Assembly: GCF_029837695.1 (NCBI RefSeq) | Contig: NZ_JAOEEA010000011.1 | Coordinates: 62,001 to 126,000 of the forward strand | Direction of reading: 5' to 3' | Source: Pseudomonas sp. GD04019 | Lineage (GTDB): Bacteria > Pseudomonadota > Gammaproteobacteria > Pseudomonadales > Pseudomonadaceae | DNA length: 64,000 bases | Part shown: one piece after another, positions 16,915 to 25,382 of the stretch | Position numbering within the stretch: position 1 is the first letter of the stretch | How the letters are laid out: the number at the start of each line of letters is the position of its first letter | Made by a program: the position numbers and the translations under genes | The notes under the pieces: generated by a model | The model's database searches: none | The model's input: the letters and a program-made list of their open reading frames with translations, nothing else | What the model was told of the DNA's origin: nothing

Positions 16915-17069
16915 TTCAGGAAAAACCACGGCGGACGGCCCGTGGCGGTTCGCAAGGACCAGTCGCAGGAATGTCCGTCGGACTGCTAACCAGTGCAGTC
17001 ACAGGTGGCGCGGCGCCTCGAGCGCAGCGCCGAAATGCGCAATACCTAAACGAAGAACGGTAGATAAGC

Positions 17070-18236
17070 ATGAATCTTCACGAGTATCAGGGTAAGCAGC
17101 TGTTCGCTGAATACGGCCTGCCGGTTTCCACTGGCTTTGCCGTTGACACCCCGGAAGAAGCGGCTGCGGCCTGCGAAAAGATCGGTGGCAGCGAGTGGGT
17201 TGTCAAAGCCCAGGTGCACGCCGGTGGCCGCGGTAAAGCGGGCGGCGTCAAGCTGGTCAAGAACAAGGAAGACGCCAAGGCGTTCGCCGCCAACTGGCTG
17301 GGCAAGCGTCTGGTGACCTACCAGACAGACGCCAACGGTCAGCCGGTCACCAAGATCCTGGTTGAGTCCTGCACCGACATCGACAAGGAGCTGTACCTCG
17401 GCGCCGTCGTCGACCGTTCCAGCCGCCGCATCGTGTTCATGGCTTCCACCGAAGGTGGCGTGGACATCGAGAAAGTCGCTCACGAGACTCCCGAGAAGAT
17501 CCTCAAGGCCACCATCGACCCGCTGGTCGGCGCTCAGCCGTACCAGGGCCGCGAGCTGGCCTTCCAGCTGGGCCTGCAGGGCGACCAGATCAAGCAGTTC
17601 ACCCACATCTTCGTCAACCTGGCCAAGCTGTTCCAGGACTACGACCTGGCGCTGCTGGAAGTGAACCCGCTGGTGATCAAGAAAGACGGCAACCTGCACT
17701 GCCTGGACGCCAAGATCAACATCGACGCCAACGCCATGTACCGTCAGCCCAAGCTGCGTGCCATGCACGACCCGTCCCAGGACGACGCTCGTGAAGCCCA
17801 TGCGCAGAAGTGGGAACTGAACTACGTCGCGCTGGAAGGCAACATTGGTTGCATGGTCAACGGTGCTGGCCTGGCCATGGGCACCATGGACATCGTCAAC
17901 CTGCACGGCGGCAAGCCGGCCAACTTCCTCGACGTCGGCGGCGGCGCTACCAAAGAGCGCGTGACCGAGGCCTTCAAGATCATCCTGTCCGACAGCAACG
18001 TGGCTGCCGTTCTGGTGAACATCTTCGGCGGCATCGTGCGCTGCGACATGATCGCCGAAGGCATCATCGGCGCCGTGAAAGAAGTCGGCGTGAAGATCCC
18101 GGTCGTGGTTCGTCTGGAAGGTAACAATGCCGAGCTGGGCGCCAAGGTCCTGGCCGACAGCGGTCTGAACATCATCGCGGCCACCAGCCTCACCGACGCT
18201 GCCCAGCAGGTCGTCAAAGCCGCGGAGGGCAAGTAA
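17070..18236 (+). CDS. sucC: Succinyl-CoA synthetase beta subunit (ADP-forming)
   Basis: The 388-residue SucC has an N-terminal ATP-grasp domain (MNLHEYQGKQLFAEYG, AQVHAGGRGKAGGVK) and a C-terminal CoA-ligase-like domain with LDVGGGA and VNIFGGIVRCDMIAEGI. It binds ADP/GDP and succinate and forms the alpha2beta2 enzyme with SucD, making ATP from succinyl-CoA. The stop codon overlaps the sucD start as TAATG, so the pair is translationally coupled. Confidence 0.98.
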   Translation: MNLHEYQGKQLFAEYGLPVSTGFAVDTPEEAAAACEKIGGSEWVVKAQVHAGGRGKAGGVKLVKNKEDAKAFAANWLGKRLVTYQTDANGQPVTKILVESCTDIDKELYLGAVVDRSSRRIVFMASTEGGVDIEKVAHETPEKILKATIDPLVGAQPYQGRELAFQLGLQGDQIKQFTHIFVNLAKLFQDYDLALLEVNPLVIKKDGNLHCLDAKINIDANAMYRQPKLRAMHDPSQDDAREAHAQKWELNYVALEGNIGCMVNGAGLAMGTMDIVNLHGGKPANFLDVGGGATKERVTEAFKIILSDSNVAAVLVNIFGGIVRCDMIAEGIIGAVKEVGVKIPVVVRLEGNNAELGAKVLADSGLNIIAATSLTDAAQQVVKAAEGK

Positions 18237-19123
18237 TGAGCGTCCTGATCAATAAAGACACCAAAGTCATCTGCCAGGGCTTCACCGGCTCGCAGGGTAC
18301 TTTCCACTCCGAACAAGCCATCGCCTACGGCACCAAGATGGTTGGCGGCGTGACTCCGGGCAAGGGCGGCACCACTCACCTGGGCCTGCCGGTGTTCAAC
18401 ACCGTCAAGGAAGCCGTTGACGCCACCGGCGCCACCGCTTCGGTGATCTACGTTCCGGCTCCGTTCTGCAAGGACTCGATCCTGGAAGCGGCCTACGGCG
18501 GCATCAAGCTGATCGTCTGCATCACCGAAGGCATCCCGACCCTCGACATGCTGGACGCCAAGGTCAAGTGTGACGAGCTGGGCGTACGCCTGATCGGCCC
18601 GAACTGCCCGGGCGTGATCACTCCCGGCGAGTGCAAGATCGGCATCATGCCGGGTCACATCCACCTGCCGGGCAAAGTAGGCATCGTGTCGCGCTCCGGC
18701 ACCCTGACCTATGAAGCCGTTAAGCAGACCACCGACGCCGGCTTCGGCCAGTCCACCTGCGTGGGCATCGGTGGCGACCCGATCCCGGGCTCCAACTTCA
18801 TCGACATCCTGAAGCTGTTCCAGGAAGACCCGAAGACCGAAGCGATCGTGATGATCGGTGAGATCGGCGGTTCCGCTGAAGAAGAAGCCGCTGCCTATAT
18901 CAAGGCCAACGTCACCAAGCCTGTAGTGTCCTACATCGCTGGTGTGACCGCGCCGCCCGGCAAGCGTATGGGCCACGCCGGCGCCATCATCTCCGGTGGT
19001 AAAGGCACTGCGGACGAGAAGTTCGCCGCCCTGCAGGACGCCGGTGTGAAAACCGTGCGTTCGCTGGCCGACATCGGCAAGGCCCTGGCCGAGCTGACTG
19101 GCTGGGAAGTCAAGAAGGCCTAA
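18236..19123 (+). CDS. sucD: Succinyl-CoA synthetase alpha subunit
   Basis: The 295-residue SucD has a CoA-binding Rossmann domain (CQGFTGSQGTFHSEQAI) and the phosphohistidine loop GHAGAIISGGKG near residue 246. GPNCPGVITPGECKIGI is also typical. It relays the phosphoryl group between succinyl-phosphate and ADP. It overlaps sucC by one base and is followed by a clear terminator, which closes the TCA supercluster. Confidence 0.98.
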   Translation: MSVLINKDTKVICQGFTGSQGTFHSEQAIAYGTKMVGGVTPGKGGTTHLGLPVFNTVKEAVDATGATASVIYVPAPFCKDSILEAAYGGIKLIVCITEGIPTLDMLDAKVKCDELGVRLIGPNCPGVITPGECKIGIMPGHIHLPGKVGIVSRSGTLTYEAVKQTTDAGFGQSTCVGIGGDPIPGSNFIDILKLFQEDPKTEAIVMIGEIGGSAEEEAAAYIKANVTKPVVSYIAGVTAPPGKRMGHAGAIISGGKGTADEKFAALQDAGVKTVRSLADIGKALAELTGWEVKKA

Positions 19124-19139
19124 GGCTTTCGCGACTGCA

Positions 19140-19166
19140 AGGAGGCCGCCTCAGGGCGGCCTTTTT
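19140..19166 (+). terminator. Terminator after sucD
   Basis: The arms GGCCGCC and GGCGGCC around TCAG are followed by TTTTT, 20 nt after the sucD stop codon. Confidence 0.9.
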
Positions 19167-19312
19167 CATTTCTGGCTTGCCGGTCAGAAACTTTGCAGCC
19201 AGGCGACAGATAGTTGCCTCGTATCGACAGATCGACCGCTGTCAGACGCGGCCTGCGAGAAAAATCGTTAGGCTTGCAAGCATTTTCCCATCCAACCCCA
19301 CAAGGGAAGGAC

Positions 19313-19350
19313 AGGGAGCCCTTCGATGGCCCCGGACGCGGGGCCATCGA
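19313..19350 (+). promoter_or_regulatory. Leader hairpin upstream of braB
   Basis: AGGGAG (19313-19318) is a ribosome site for the leader ORF at 19326. The hairpin TCGATGGCCCC (19323-19333) with its exact complement at 19340-19350 and a 6-nt loop encloses that start codon in its left arm. Structure could therefore control leader translation. Confidence 0.5.
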
Positions 19351-19418
19351 GTTTCCCAATCCAGCGGAAACCCTGCCGTTTTCCCATGAAATTCTGTCTG
19401 TGGTACTTCCTGCTATGA
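19326..19418 (+). CDS. Putative 30-residue leader peptide coupled to braB
   Basis: An ATG 7 nt after AGGGAG opens a 30-codon frame that ends ...PMKFCLWYFLL. Its TGA stop (19416-19418) overlaps the braB ATG (19415-19417) as ATGA. A shorter version from the internal ATG at 19386 gives the ten residues MKFCLWYFLL. The end of the peptide is rich in Leu and aromatic residues. braB itself has no good ribosome site, so its translation may depend on this upstream frame. No homologue is recognised, and a chance ORF in GC-rich DNA is possible. Confidence 0.45.
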   Translation: MAPDAGPSSFPIQRKPCRFPMKFCLWYFLL

Positions 19419-20728
19419 CTCGTTTGAAAAGCCTCGACCTCCTGGCCCTGGGCTTCATGACCTTTGCCCTGTTCCTCGGTGCCGGCAACATCATCTTCCC
19501 GCCCAGTGCCGGCATGGCCGCCGGCGACAACGTCTGGTCCGCCGCCTTCGGCTTCCTGATCACCGGCGTCGGCCTGCCGCTGCTCACCGTGGTGGCCCTG
19601 GCTCGCGTCGGCGGCGGCATGGACGAGCTGACCGCGCCGCTCGGTCGCTTTGCCGGTACCTTGCTCGCGGTGGCCGTGTACCTAGCCATCGGCCCGCTGT
19701 TCGCTACTCCGCGTACCGCCGTGGTGTCGTTCGAGATGGGCGTGGCGCCCTTCACCGGTAACGAGCCGTTGCCGCTGGCCCTGTACAGCGCGGCCTATTT
19801 CGCCGCCGTGCTGTTCCTCGCCCTCAACCCGGGCAAGCTGGTGGACAGCATCGGCAAGTTCATCACCCCGGTGTTGCTCGCCGCGCTGCTGGTGCTGGGT
19901 GGGGCGGCGCTGCTGGCGCCGGCCGGCGAGATCGGCCAGAGCACGGAGGCCTACCAGGCCGCGCCCTTCGTCAAGGGTTTCCTGGAGGGCTACCTGACCA
20001 TGGATACCCTCGGCGCGCTGGTGTTCGGCATCGTCATCGCCACCGCGATCAAGGATCGCGGTATCCGCGATGGCCGCCTGGTCACCCGCTATTCGGTGGT
20101 CGCCGGCGTCATCGCCGCCACCGGCCTGTCCCTGGTGTACCTGGCGCTGTTCTACCTCGGCGCCACCAGCCAGGGCATCGCAGGCGATGCACAGAACGGC
20201 GTGCAGATTCTCACCACCTACGTGCAGCACACCTTCGGCACCTATGGCAGCCTGCTGCTGGCGGTGGTGATCACCCTGGCGTGCCTGACCACCGCCGTCG
20301 GCCTGCTGACCGCCTGTGGCGAATACTTCAGCAAGCTGCTGCCGATCTCCTACAGGACCATGGTGCTGGTGTTCGGCCTGTTCAGTTTGCTGGTCTCCAA
20401 TCAGGGGCTGACTCAGCTGATCAGCGTTTCGGTGCCAGTGCTGGTGGGACTCTATCCGCTGGCCATCGTGCTGGTGGCGCTCAGCCTGCTGGGCAGCTTC
20501 TGGTGCTCGGCGCCACGGGTGTTCGTGCCGACCATGGCCGTGACCCTGGTGTTCGGCCTGGCCGATGCCCTCAATGCGGCCGGCTTCAGCGGCCTGGTAC
20601 CGAATGTCTTCGCCCATCTGCCGATGGCCGCCGAAGGCCTGGGCTGGCTGGTGCCGGTGGCGGTGACCCTGCTGGCCGCGGCCGTGGTAGACCGCCTGCG
20701 CGGCGCGCCGGCGACCCAGACCGCCTGA
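19415..20728 (+). CDS. braB: Branched-chain amino acid:cation symporter (LivII family)
   Basis: The 437-residue protein, starting MTRLKSLDLLALGFMTF, has the length of P. aeruginosa BraB and about 12 hydrophobic helices. Family hallmarks are LFLGAGNIIFPPSAGMAAG near the N-terminus and VGLPLLTVVALARVGGGMDEL. The LIV-II family imports Leu, Ile and Val with sodium across the inner membrane. It sits after the TCA supercluster, as in P. aeruginosa. The start is selected from the homologue length; the ATG overlaps the stop of a small upstream ORF. Confidence 0.94.
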   Translation: MTRLKSLDLLALGFMTFALFLGAGNIIFPPSAGMAAGDNVWSAAFGFLITGVGLPLLTVVALARVGGGMDELTAPLGRFAGTLLAVAVYLAIGPLFATPRTAVVSFEMGVAPFTGNEPLPLALYSAAYFAAVLFLALNPGKLVDSIGKFITPVLLAALLVLGGAALLAPAGEIGQSTEAYQAAPFVKGFLEGYLTMDTLGALVFGIVIATAIKDRGIRDGRLVTRYSVVAGVIAATGLSLVYLALFYLGATSQGIAGDAQNGVQILTTYVQHTFGTYGSLLLAVVITLACLTTAVGLLTACGEYFSKLLPISYRTMVLVFGLFSLLVSNQGLTQLISVSVPVLVGLYPLAIVLVALSLLGSFWCSAPRVFVPTMAVTLVFGLADALNAAGFSGLVPNVFAHLPMAAEGLGWLVPVAVTLLAAAVVDRLRGAPATQTA

Positions 20729-20879
20729 GCCTGACTCGGGGCTGCGCAATGCAGCCCCTCTGGCGCGCACGTTTTGGCGCGCTGCACCTGTTGTTTGGCG
20801 CTTCTGGCATCTTCTGCCGATTGCCGCCCGGCCAGGCGTGCCGGACAATCTCCGGGAATCCCTCTGCAGTCCGCCCGCC

Positions 20880-21686
20880 ATGTCGCAAACCATCTTCTTC
20901 GCCCACGCCAACGGCTTTCCCTCGGCCACCTACGGCAAGCTGTTCGCCGCCCTGGCGCCGGACTACCAGGTGCAGCACCTGGAGCAGCACGGGCATGACC
21001 CGCGCTTCCCGGTGGACGACAACTGGAACAACCTGGTGGACGAGCTGATCCTGCACCTGGAGCAGGGTGCCGAGCCGGTGTGGGGCGTTGGCCATTCGCT
21101 GGGCGGTGTGCTGCATTACCACGCCGCACTGCGCCGTCCCGAGCTGTATCGCGGCGTGGTGATGCTGGATTCGCCGCTGCTCACCGGTGTCGACCGCATG
21201 GTGATCCGCGCGGCCAAGCGCTTCGGCTTCATCGACAAGATCACCCCGGCCGGCCGTACCGTCGGCCGCCGCGAGGCCTTCGTCGACTTCAGCGAGGCTC
21301 GCGATTATTTCGCTGGCAAGACCCTGTTCCGCCGTTTCGACCCCGACTGCCTGGACGCCTACGTGCGTCACGGTCTGCGCGAGGAGGGCAAGGGGCTGCG
21401 CCTGCGCTTCGACCCGGCCACCGAGATCAGCATCTACCGCAGCGTGCCGCACACAGTGCCGGGGCGCCCGCAGCAGCTCGCCGTGCCGCTGGCGGTGGTG
21501 CGTGGCCGCCATAGCAAGGTGGTGCTGCCGCACCATGCCCGCCAGGTCAGCCGCGTGCGCCAGGGCGAATACCTGAGCCTGCCCGGCGGCCATATGTTCC
21601 CGCTGGAGCGTCCGCAGGACACCGCGCGCCTGCTGCGCGAGCTGTTCGGCCGCTGGCAAGGGCAGGGCATGGAGCGTTCCGCATGA
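20880..21686 (+). CDS. Alpha/beta-fold hydrolase
   Basis: The 268-residue protein begins MSQTIFFAHANGFPSATYGK and has the nucleophile elbow GHSLGG near residue 76; the late GGHMFPLERP segment supplies the likely catalytic His. This is a cytoplasmic alpha/beta hydrolase with the HANGFP oxyanion-type segment seen in a Pseudomonas family of unknown substrate. A longer open frame begins at 20838, but homologues begin at MSQTI. The stop overlaps the next gene's start (ATGA), so the two hydrolases are co-translated. Confidence 0.88.
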   Translation: MSQTIFFAHANGFPSATYGKLFAALAPDYQVQHLEQHGHDPRFPVDDNWNNLVDELILHLEQGAEPVWGVGHSLGGVLHYHAALRRPELYRGVVMLDSPLLTGVDRMVIRAAKRFGFIDKITPAGRTVGRREAFVDFSEARDYFAGKTLFRRFDPDCLDAYVRHGLREEGKGLRLRFDPATEISIYRSVPHTVPGRPQQLAVPLAVVRGRHSKVVLPHHARQVSRVRQGEYLSLPGGHMFPLERPQDTARLLRELFGRWQGQGMERSA

Positions 21687-22546
21687 GCATCAAGGTGGAA
21701 GAAACCCGTTTCAGCCTGCCGCATGTGGAGCTGGCGGCGCACCTGTTCGGCCCCGAGGACGGCATCCCGGTCATCGCCCTGCATGGTTGGCTGGACAACG
21801 CCATGACCTTCGCGCGCCTGGCGCCCAAGCTGGAAGGCCTGCGCATCGTCGCCCTGGACTTCCCCGGCCACGGCCATTCCGGGCACTACGCCAGCAACTC
21901 CAGCTACAGCATGTGGGAGTACCTGGAGGATGTGCTGCTGGTGGCCGAGCAGCTCGGCTGGCAGCGTTTCTCGCTGCTCGGCCATTCGCTAGGCGGCATC
22001 ATCTCCACGCTGCTGGCAGCGGCGGTACCGGAGCGCATCGAGCGCCTGGCGCTGATCGACGGCCTGGTGCCGTACACCGCCGAGGCCGACAGCGCGCCCA
22101 AGCGCCTGGGCGATGCGCTGCGTGCGCGCCTGGCGGTACGCGACAAGCAGAAGCCGGTCTATGTCGACATGGACAAAGCCGCCGAGGCGCGTATGCGCGG
22201 CGTGGTCGCGGTCAGCCGCGAGGCCGCCGAGCTGCTGGCCCAGCGCGGCCTGGAGCCGGTGCCGGGTGGCTATACCTGGCGTACCGATATCCGCCTGACC
22301 CTGCCCTCGGTGATGCGCCTGACCTTTGCCCATGTCGAGCAGTTCGTCCGCGCCGTGCAGTGCCCGGTCAGCCTGATCCTTGCCGAGGGTGGGCAGATGA
22401 ATGTCGAGCCGCACCTGAGGAGCCTGATCGAGGGCACTGCCTTCGAGACCCATATCCTTCCTGGCGGCCATCACCTGCACCTCAACGACGAGGCCGGTGC
22501 ACAGCAGGTTGCAGACTGTTTCAATCCATTCTTCCGCCACGCTTGA
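21683..22546 (+). CDS. Alpha/beta-fold hydrolase
   Basis: The 287-residue protein has LHGWLDNAMTF as the oxyanion region, the nucleophile elbow GHSLGG near residue 102 and GGHHLHLN as the catalytic His segment near the C-terminus. The resemblance is to epoxide-hydrolase or haloperoxidase-like hydrolases; the substrate cannot be assigned. It overlaps the preceding hydrolase by 4 nt. The following GST gene starts about 50 nt after its stop, so one operon from 20880 to 24055 is likely. Confidence 0.88.
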   Translation: MSIKVEETRFSLPHVELAAHLFGPEDGIPVIALHGWLDNAMTFARLAPKLEGLRIVALDFPGHGHSGHYASNSSYSMWEYLEDVLLVAEQLGWQRFSLLGHSLGGIISTLLAAAVPERIERLALIDGLVPYTAEADSAPKRLGDALRARLAVRDKQKPVYVDMDKAAEARMRGVVAVSREAAELLAQRGLEPVPGGYTWRTDIRLTLPSVMRLTFAHVEQFVRAVQCPVSLILAEGGQMNVEPHLRSLIEGTAFETHILPGGHHLHLNDEAGAQQVADCFNPFFRHA

Positions 22547-22595
22547 CGCGGCCCCGGCAACTGCCGAGGCTGTGCAGGTCGTATCGGAGATTGCC

Positions 22596-23249
22596 ATGAT
22601 CGATCTGTACACCGCCGCCACGCCGAATGGACACAAGGCGTCCATCGCGCTGGAGGAACTGGGCCTGCCGTATCAGGTGCACGCGCTGTCCTTCGACAAG
22701 AAGGAGCAGAAGACCCCCGAGTTCCTGCGCATCAACCCCAACGGGCGCATCCCGGCCATCGTCGACGACGGCTTTGCCGTGTTCGAGTCCGGCGCCATCC
22801 TCATCTACCTGGCCGAGAAGACCGGCAAGCTGCTGCCCAGCGACCCCAAGGGCCGTTCCCTGGCATTGCAGTGGCTGATGTTCCAGATGGGCGGAGTAGG
22901 GCCCATGCAGGGCCAGGCCAACGTGTTCTTCCGCTACTTCCCGGAGAAGCTGCAAGGCGCCATCGATCGCTACCAGCACGAGACTCGCCGCCTCTACGAA
23001 GTGCTCGACAGTCGTCTGGGCGAGGCCGAGTACCTGGCCGGCGACTACGGCATCGCCGATATCGCCACCTATCCCTGGGTGCGTGTGCACGACTGGGCCG
23101 GCGTCTCGGTGGATGGTCTGGAGTATCTGCAACGCTGGATGGCGGCGCTCGATGCGCGTCCGGCGGTGCAGCGCGGCCTGCTGATACCGGAGCGGGCCAA
23201 GGACGATGATCGCGTGGTGAAAACCGCGCAAAGCATGCTGACACGCTAA
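22596..23249 (+). CDS. Glutathione S-transferase family protein
   Basis: The 217-residue protein has an N-terminal thioredoxin-like GST domain (MIDLYTAATPNGHKASIALEE; INPNGRIPAIVD with the cis-Pro; FESGAILIYLAEK with the Glu-Ser glutathione site) and an all-helical C-terminal domain with YLAGDYGIADIATYPWV. It resembles YfcG/YghU-like GSTs, which can reduce disulfides, but the exact activity is not known. The start is at MIDLYT, in agreement with the domain boundary; upstream in-frame residues overlap the preceding gene. Confidence 0.92.
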   Translation: MIDLYTAATPNGHKASIALEELGLPYQVHALSFDKKEQKTPEFLRINPNGRIPAIVDDGFAVFESGAILIYLAEKTGKLLPSDPKGRSLALQWLMFQMGGVGPMQGQANVFFRYFPEKLQGAIDRYQHETRRLYEVLDSRLGEAEYLAGDYGIADIATYPWVRVHDWAGVSVDGLEYLQRWMAALDARPAVQRGLLIPERAKDDDRVVKTAQSMLTR

Positions 23250-23257
23250 GGAGCCGC

Positions 23258-24055
23258 ATGCGTTATTTCGCTTTTTGCCTGACTCTGATCTGTACGCCAC
23301 TGCTGGCCGCTGATCTGCCTGGCAGCCAGGACCTGGACAGCCTGCCGCGCTTCCCGCGCGCTGAGATCGTCGACTACCGCGATCAACCTGCTGCGGAGAA
23401 GCGCTACCCGCAGGACAGCCTGCGCCGCATCAGCGGCCAGCTGCGTGCCGCCGAGGTGCTCGCCGAGGGGCGCCTGCGTGCGCTGACCTATCGCCTGCCG
23501 GAGGAGCATTCGCCGCGCGAGGCGCTGACGGCGGCCCGTGAGCACCTGCAGGGGCAGGGCGCCGAGCTGCTGTTCTGGTGCGAGGGGCGCGACTGTGGCT
23601 CCAGCAGCCTGTTCGCCAACGCCATCTTCGGCAACGCCAAGCTGTACGGTCCCGAGGAGCGCCAGAGCTACCTGCTGCTGCGTCTGGCCGAGCCGCAACA
23701 GGACAGCCTGCTGGCCCTGTACGGCATCACCCGCGGCAATCGCCGTTCCTACCTGCACGTGGAGCAGCTGGACGCCAATGCGGCCCTGCCGGCATTGCTG
23801 CCCACCGCTGGCACCCTGCTGCGCCAGCTCAAGAGCAGTGGTGAGCTGAGCCTGCCGCAGCTGGGCGCGCCGGACGAGCAGTGGGGCGATTTGTTGGCCC
23901 GCACCCTGAGCCTGGACAGCACCCTGCGCGTTGGCCTTGCCGGTGCACAAGCCGAGGCCTGGCGCGCGGAGCTGGAGCGCCGCGGCGTGCGCGGCAACCG
24001 TCTGCAGGTGGTGGCTGCCGAGGGCGCGGGCCTGAGTCTGCAACAACTACGCTGA
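23258..24055 (+). CDS. DUF4892 domain-containing exported protein
   Basis: The 265-residue product has a signal peptide (MRYFAFCLTLICTPLLAA) followed by a DUF4892 domain. Recognisable features are SQDLDSLPRFPRAEIVDY at the N-terminus, the pair of cysteines in FWCEGRDCGSSS and LYGITRGNRRSYLHVE. The family is found in Pseudomonas and relatives, is predicted to be periplasmic and has no assigned role. It begins 8 nt after the GST stop and follows an AAGGAG ribosome site. Confidence 0.85.
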   Translation: MRYFAFCLTLICTPLLAADLPGSQDLDSLPRFPRAEIVDYRDQPAAEKRYPQDSLRRISGQLRAAEVLAEGRLRALTYRLPEEHSPREALTAAREHLQGQGAELLFWCEGRDCGSSSLFANAIFGNAKLYGPEERQSYLLLRLAEPQQDSLLALYGITRGNRRSYLHVEQLDANAALPALLPTAGTLLRQLKSSGELSLPQLGAPDEQWGDLLARTLSLDSTLRVGLAGAQAEAWRAELERRGVRGNRLQVVAAEGAGLSLQQLR

Positions 24056-24107
24056 ACAATGAGGCGAGCCGGGCCGCTTTCTGCCCGGATCCTGGGAATA
24101 TCGAACC

Positions 24108-25181
24108 ATGTTGAACAATGATCGCCTGCTGGTGCAGATCCTGCTGCTTGCGTTGCTCGGCGCCTGCGTCTGGGTGCTGGCCCCGTTCTTCTCGGCGCTG
24201 TTCTGGGCCGCCGTGCTGGCCTTCGCCAGTTGGCCGCTGATGCGCCTGCTGACCCGCGCCCTGGATGGCCGGGAAAACACCGCCGCGGCCATTCTCACCG
24301 CCGGCTGGATGGTGCTGGTGGCGGTGCCGCTGGTATGGCTGGGCTTCAACCTGGCGGACCATATCCGCGACGCCACCGAGCTGTTCAAGGACTTCCAGGG
24401 CGACGGCCTGCCGGACCCACCGACCTGGCTGGGCGGCCTACCGTTAGTGGGTGACCGTTTGGTGGGTATCTGGACGCGTATCGACGAGGAGGGCGCGGCC
24501 CTGCTCGCCACCGTGCGCCCGTACCTGGGCCAGGTCGGCAACTGGCTGCTGGCACGCAGCGCGCAGATCGGCGGCGGCATGCTGGAGCTGGCCCTGAGCC
24601 TGGTGCTGGTGTTCTTCTTCTACCGCGACGGCCCGCGCATGGCGGCCTTCGTCCACAGCCTGCTGGAACGTCTGATCGGCGACCGTGCCGAGCACTATCT
24701 GAGCCTGGTGGCGGGCACCGTGCAGCGGGTGGTCAACGGCGTGATCGGCACCGCGGCGGCCCAGGCTCTGCTGGCCATGATCGGCTTCTATATCGCCGGT
24801 GTGCCCGGTGCCCTGGTGCTGGGCATCATCACCTTCATCCTCAGCCTGATCCCCATGGGACCGCCGCTGGTGTGGATTCCCGCCACCGCCTGGCTGGTCA
24901 GCCAGGAGCATTACGGCATGGCGGTGTTCCTCGGCATCTGGGGCATGTTCGTCATCAGCGGCGTGGACAACGTGCTCAAGCCCTACCTGATCAGCCGTGG
25001 CGGCAACCTGCCGCTGGTGGTGGTGCTGCTCGGCGTATTCGGCGGCATCCTGGCCTTCGGCTTCATGGGCCTGTTCCTCGGCCCGACCCTGCTGGCCGTG
25101 GCCTACAGCCTGCTCGGCGACTGGGTTGGCAATACCCCGCGAGTCATCGAAGCGGATGCCGAGCGCAAGGACGGGGAGTAG
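24108..25181 (+). CDS. AI-2E/PerM family permease
   Basis: The 357-residue membrane protein has about eight helices and the AI-2E transporter (PerM) pattern, including the conserved VLVFFFYRDG segment, the PMGPPLVWIPA region and the C-terminal GGILAFGFMGLFLGPTLLAV. Members export small molecules, and some act as Na+/H+ antiporters; naming after autoinducer-2 is historical and not evidence of AI-2 transport here. The ATG lies 52 nt after the DUF4892 stop. The following 200 bp contain no gene. Confidence 0.9.
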   Translation: MLNNDRLLVQILLLALLGACVWVLAPFFSALFWAAVLAFASWPLMRLLTRALDGRENTAAAILTAGWMVLVAVPLVWLGFNLADHIRDATELFKDFQGDGLPDPPTWLGGLPLVGDRLVGIWTRIDEEGAALLATVRPYLGQVGNWLLARSAQIGGGMLELALSLVLVFFFYRDGPRMAAFVHSLLERLIGDRAEHYLSLVAGTVQRVVNGVIGTAAAQALLAMIGFYIAGVPGALVLGIITFILSLIPMGPPLVWIPATAWLVSQEHYGMAVFLGIWGMFVISGVDNVLKPYLISRGGNLPLVVVLLGVFGGILAFGFMGLFLGPTLLAVAYSLLGDWVGNTPRVIEADAERKDGE

Positions 25182-25382
25182 TTGGCATCCTGTGCAGAAT
25201 TCTGCTCACCGTCCTTGGTGGGCGGAATGCCACGGTGATAGCCTTGTCCGGCTTTTCGGCTGGCATGGCCGAAGCCGGGCAATAGCCCCGCCTCAGACCG
25301 TGATGATCGGGTCCACAGAGGCCTCGCGCGGTTCAGGGAAGAAAGACCAACACAACACAACGGACAATTTGCGAGTCATCCC

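Noticed and set aside
25182..25205. TTGGCATCCTGTGCAG, resembling a sigma54 site before the DUF945 gene
   Set aside because: The GG and GC pairs are 8 nt apart, not the required 10.
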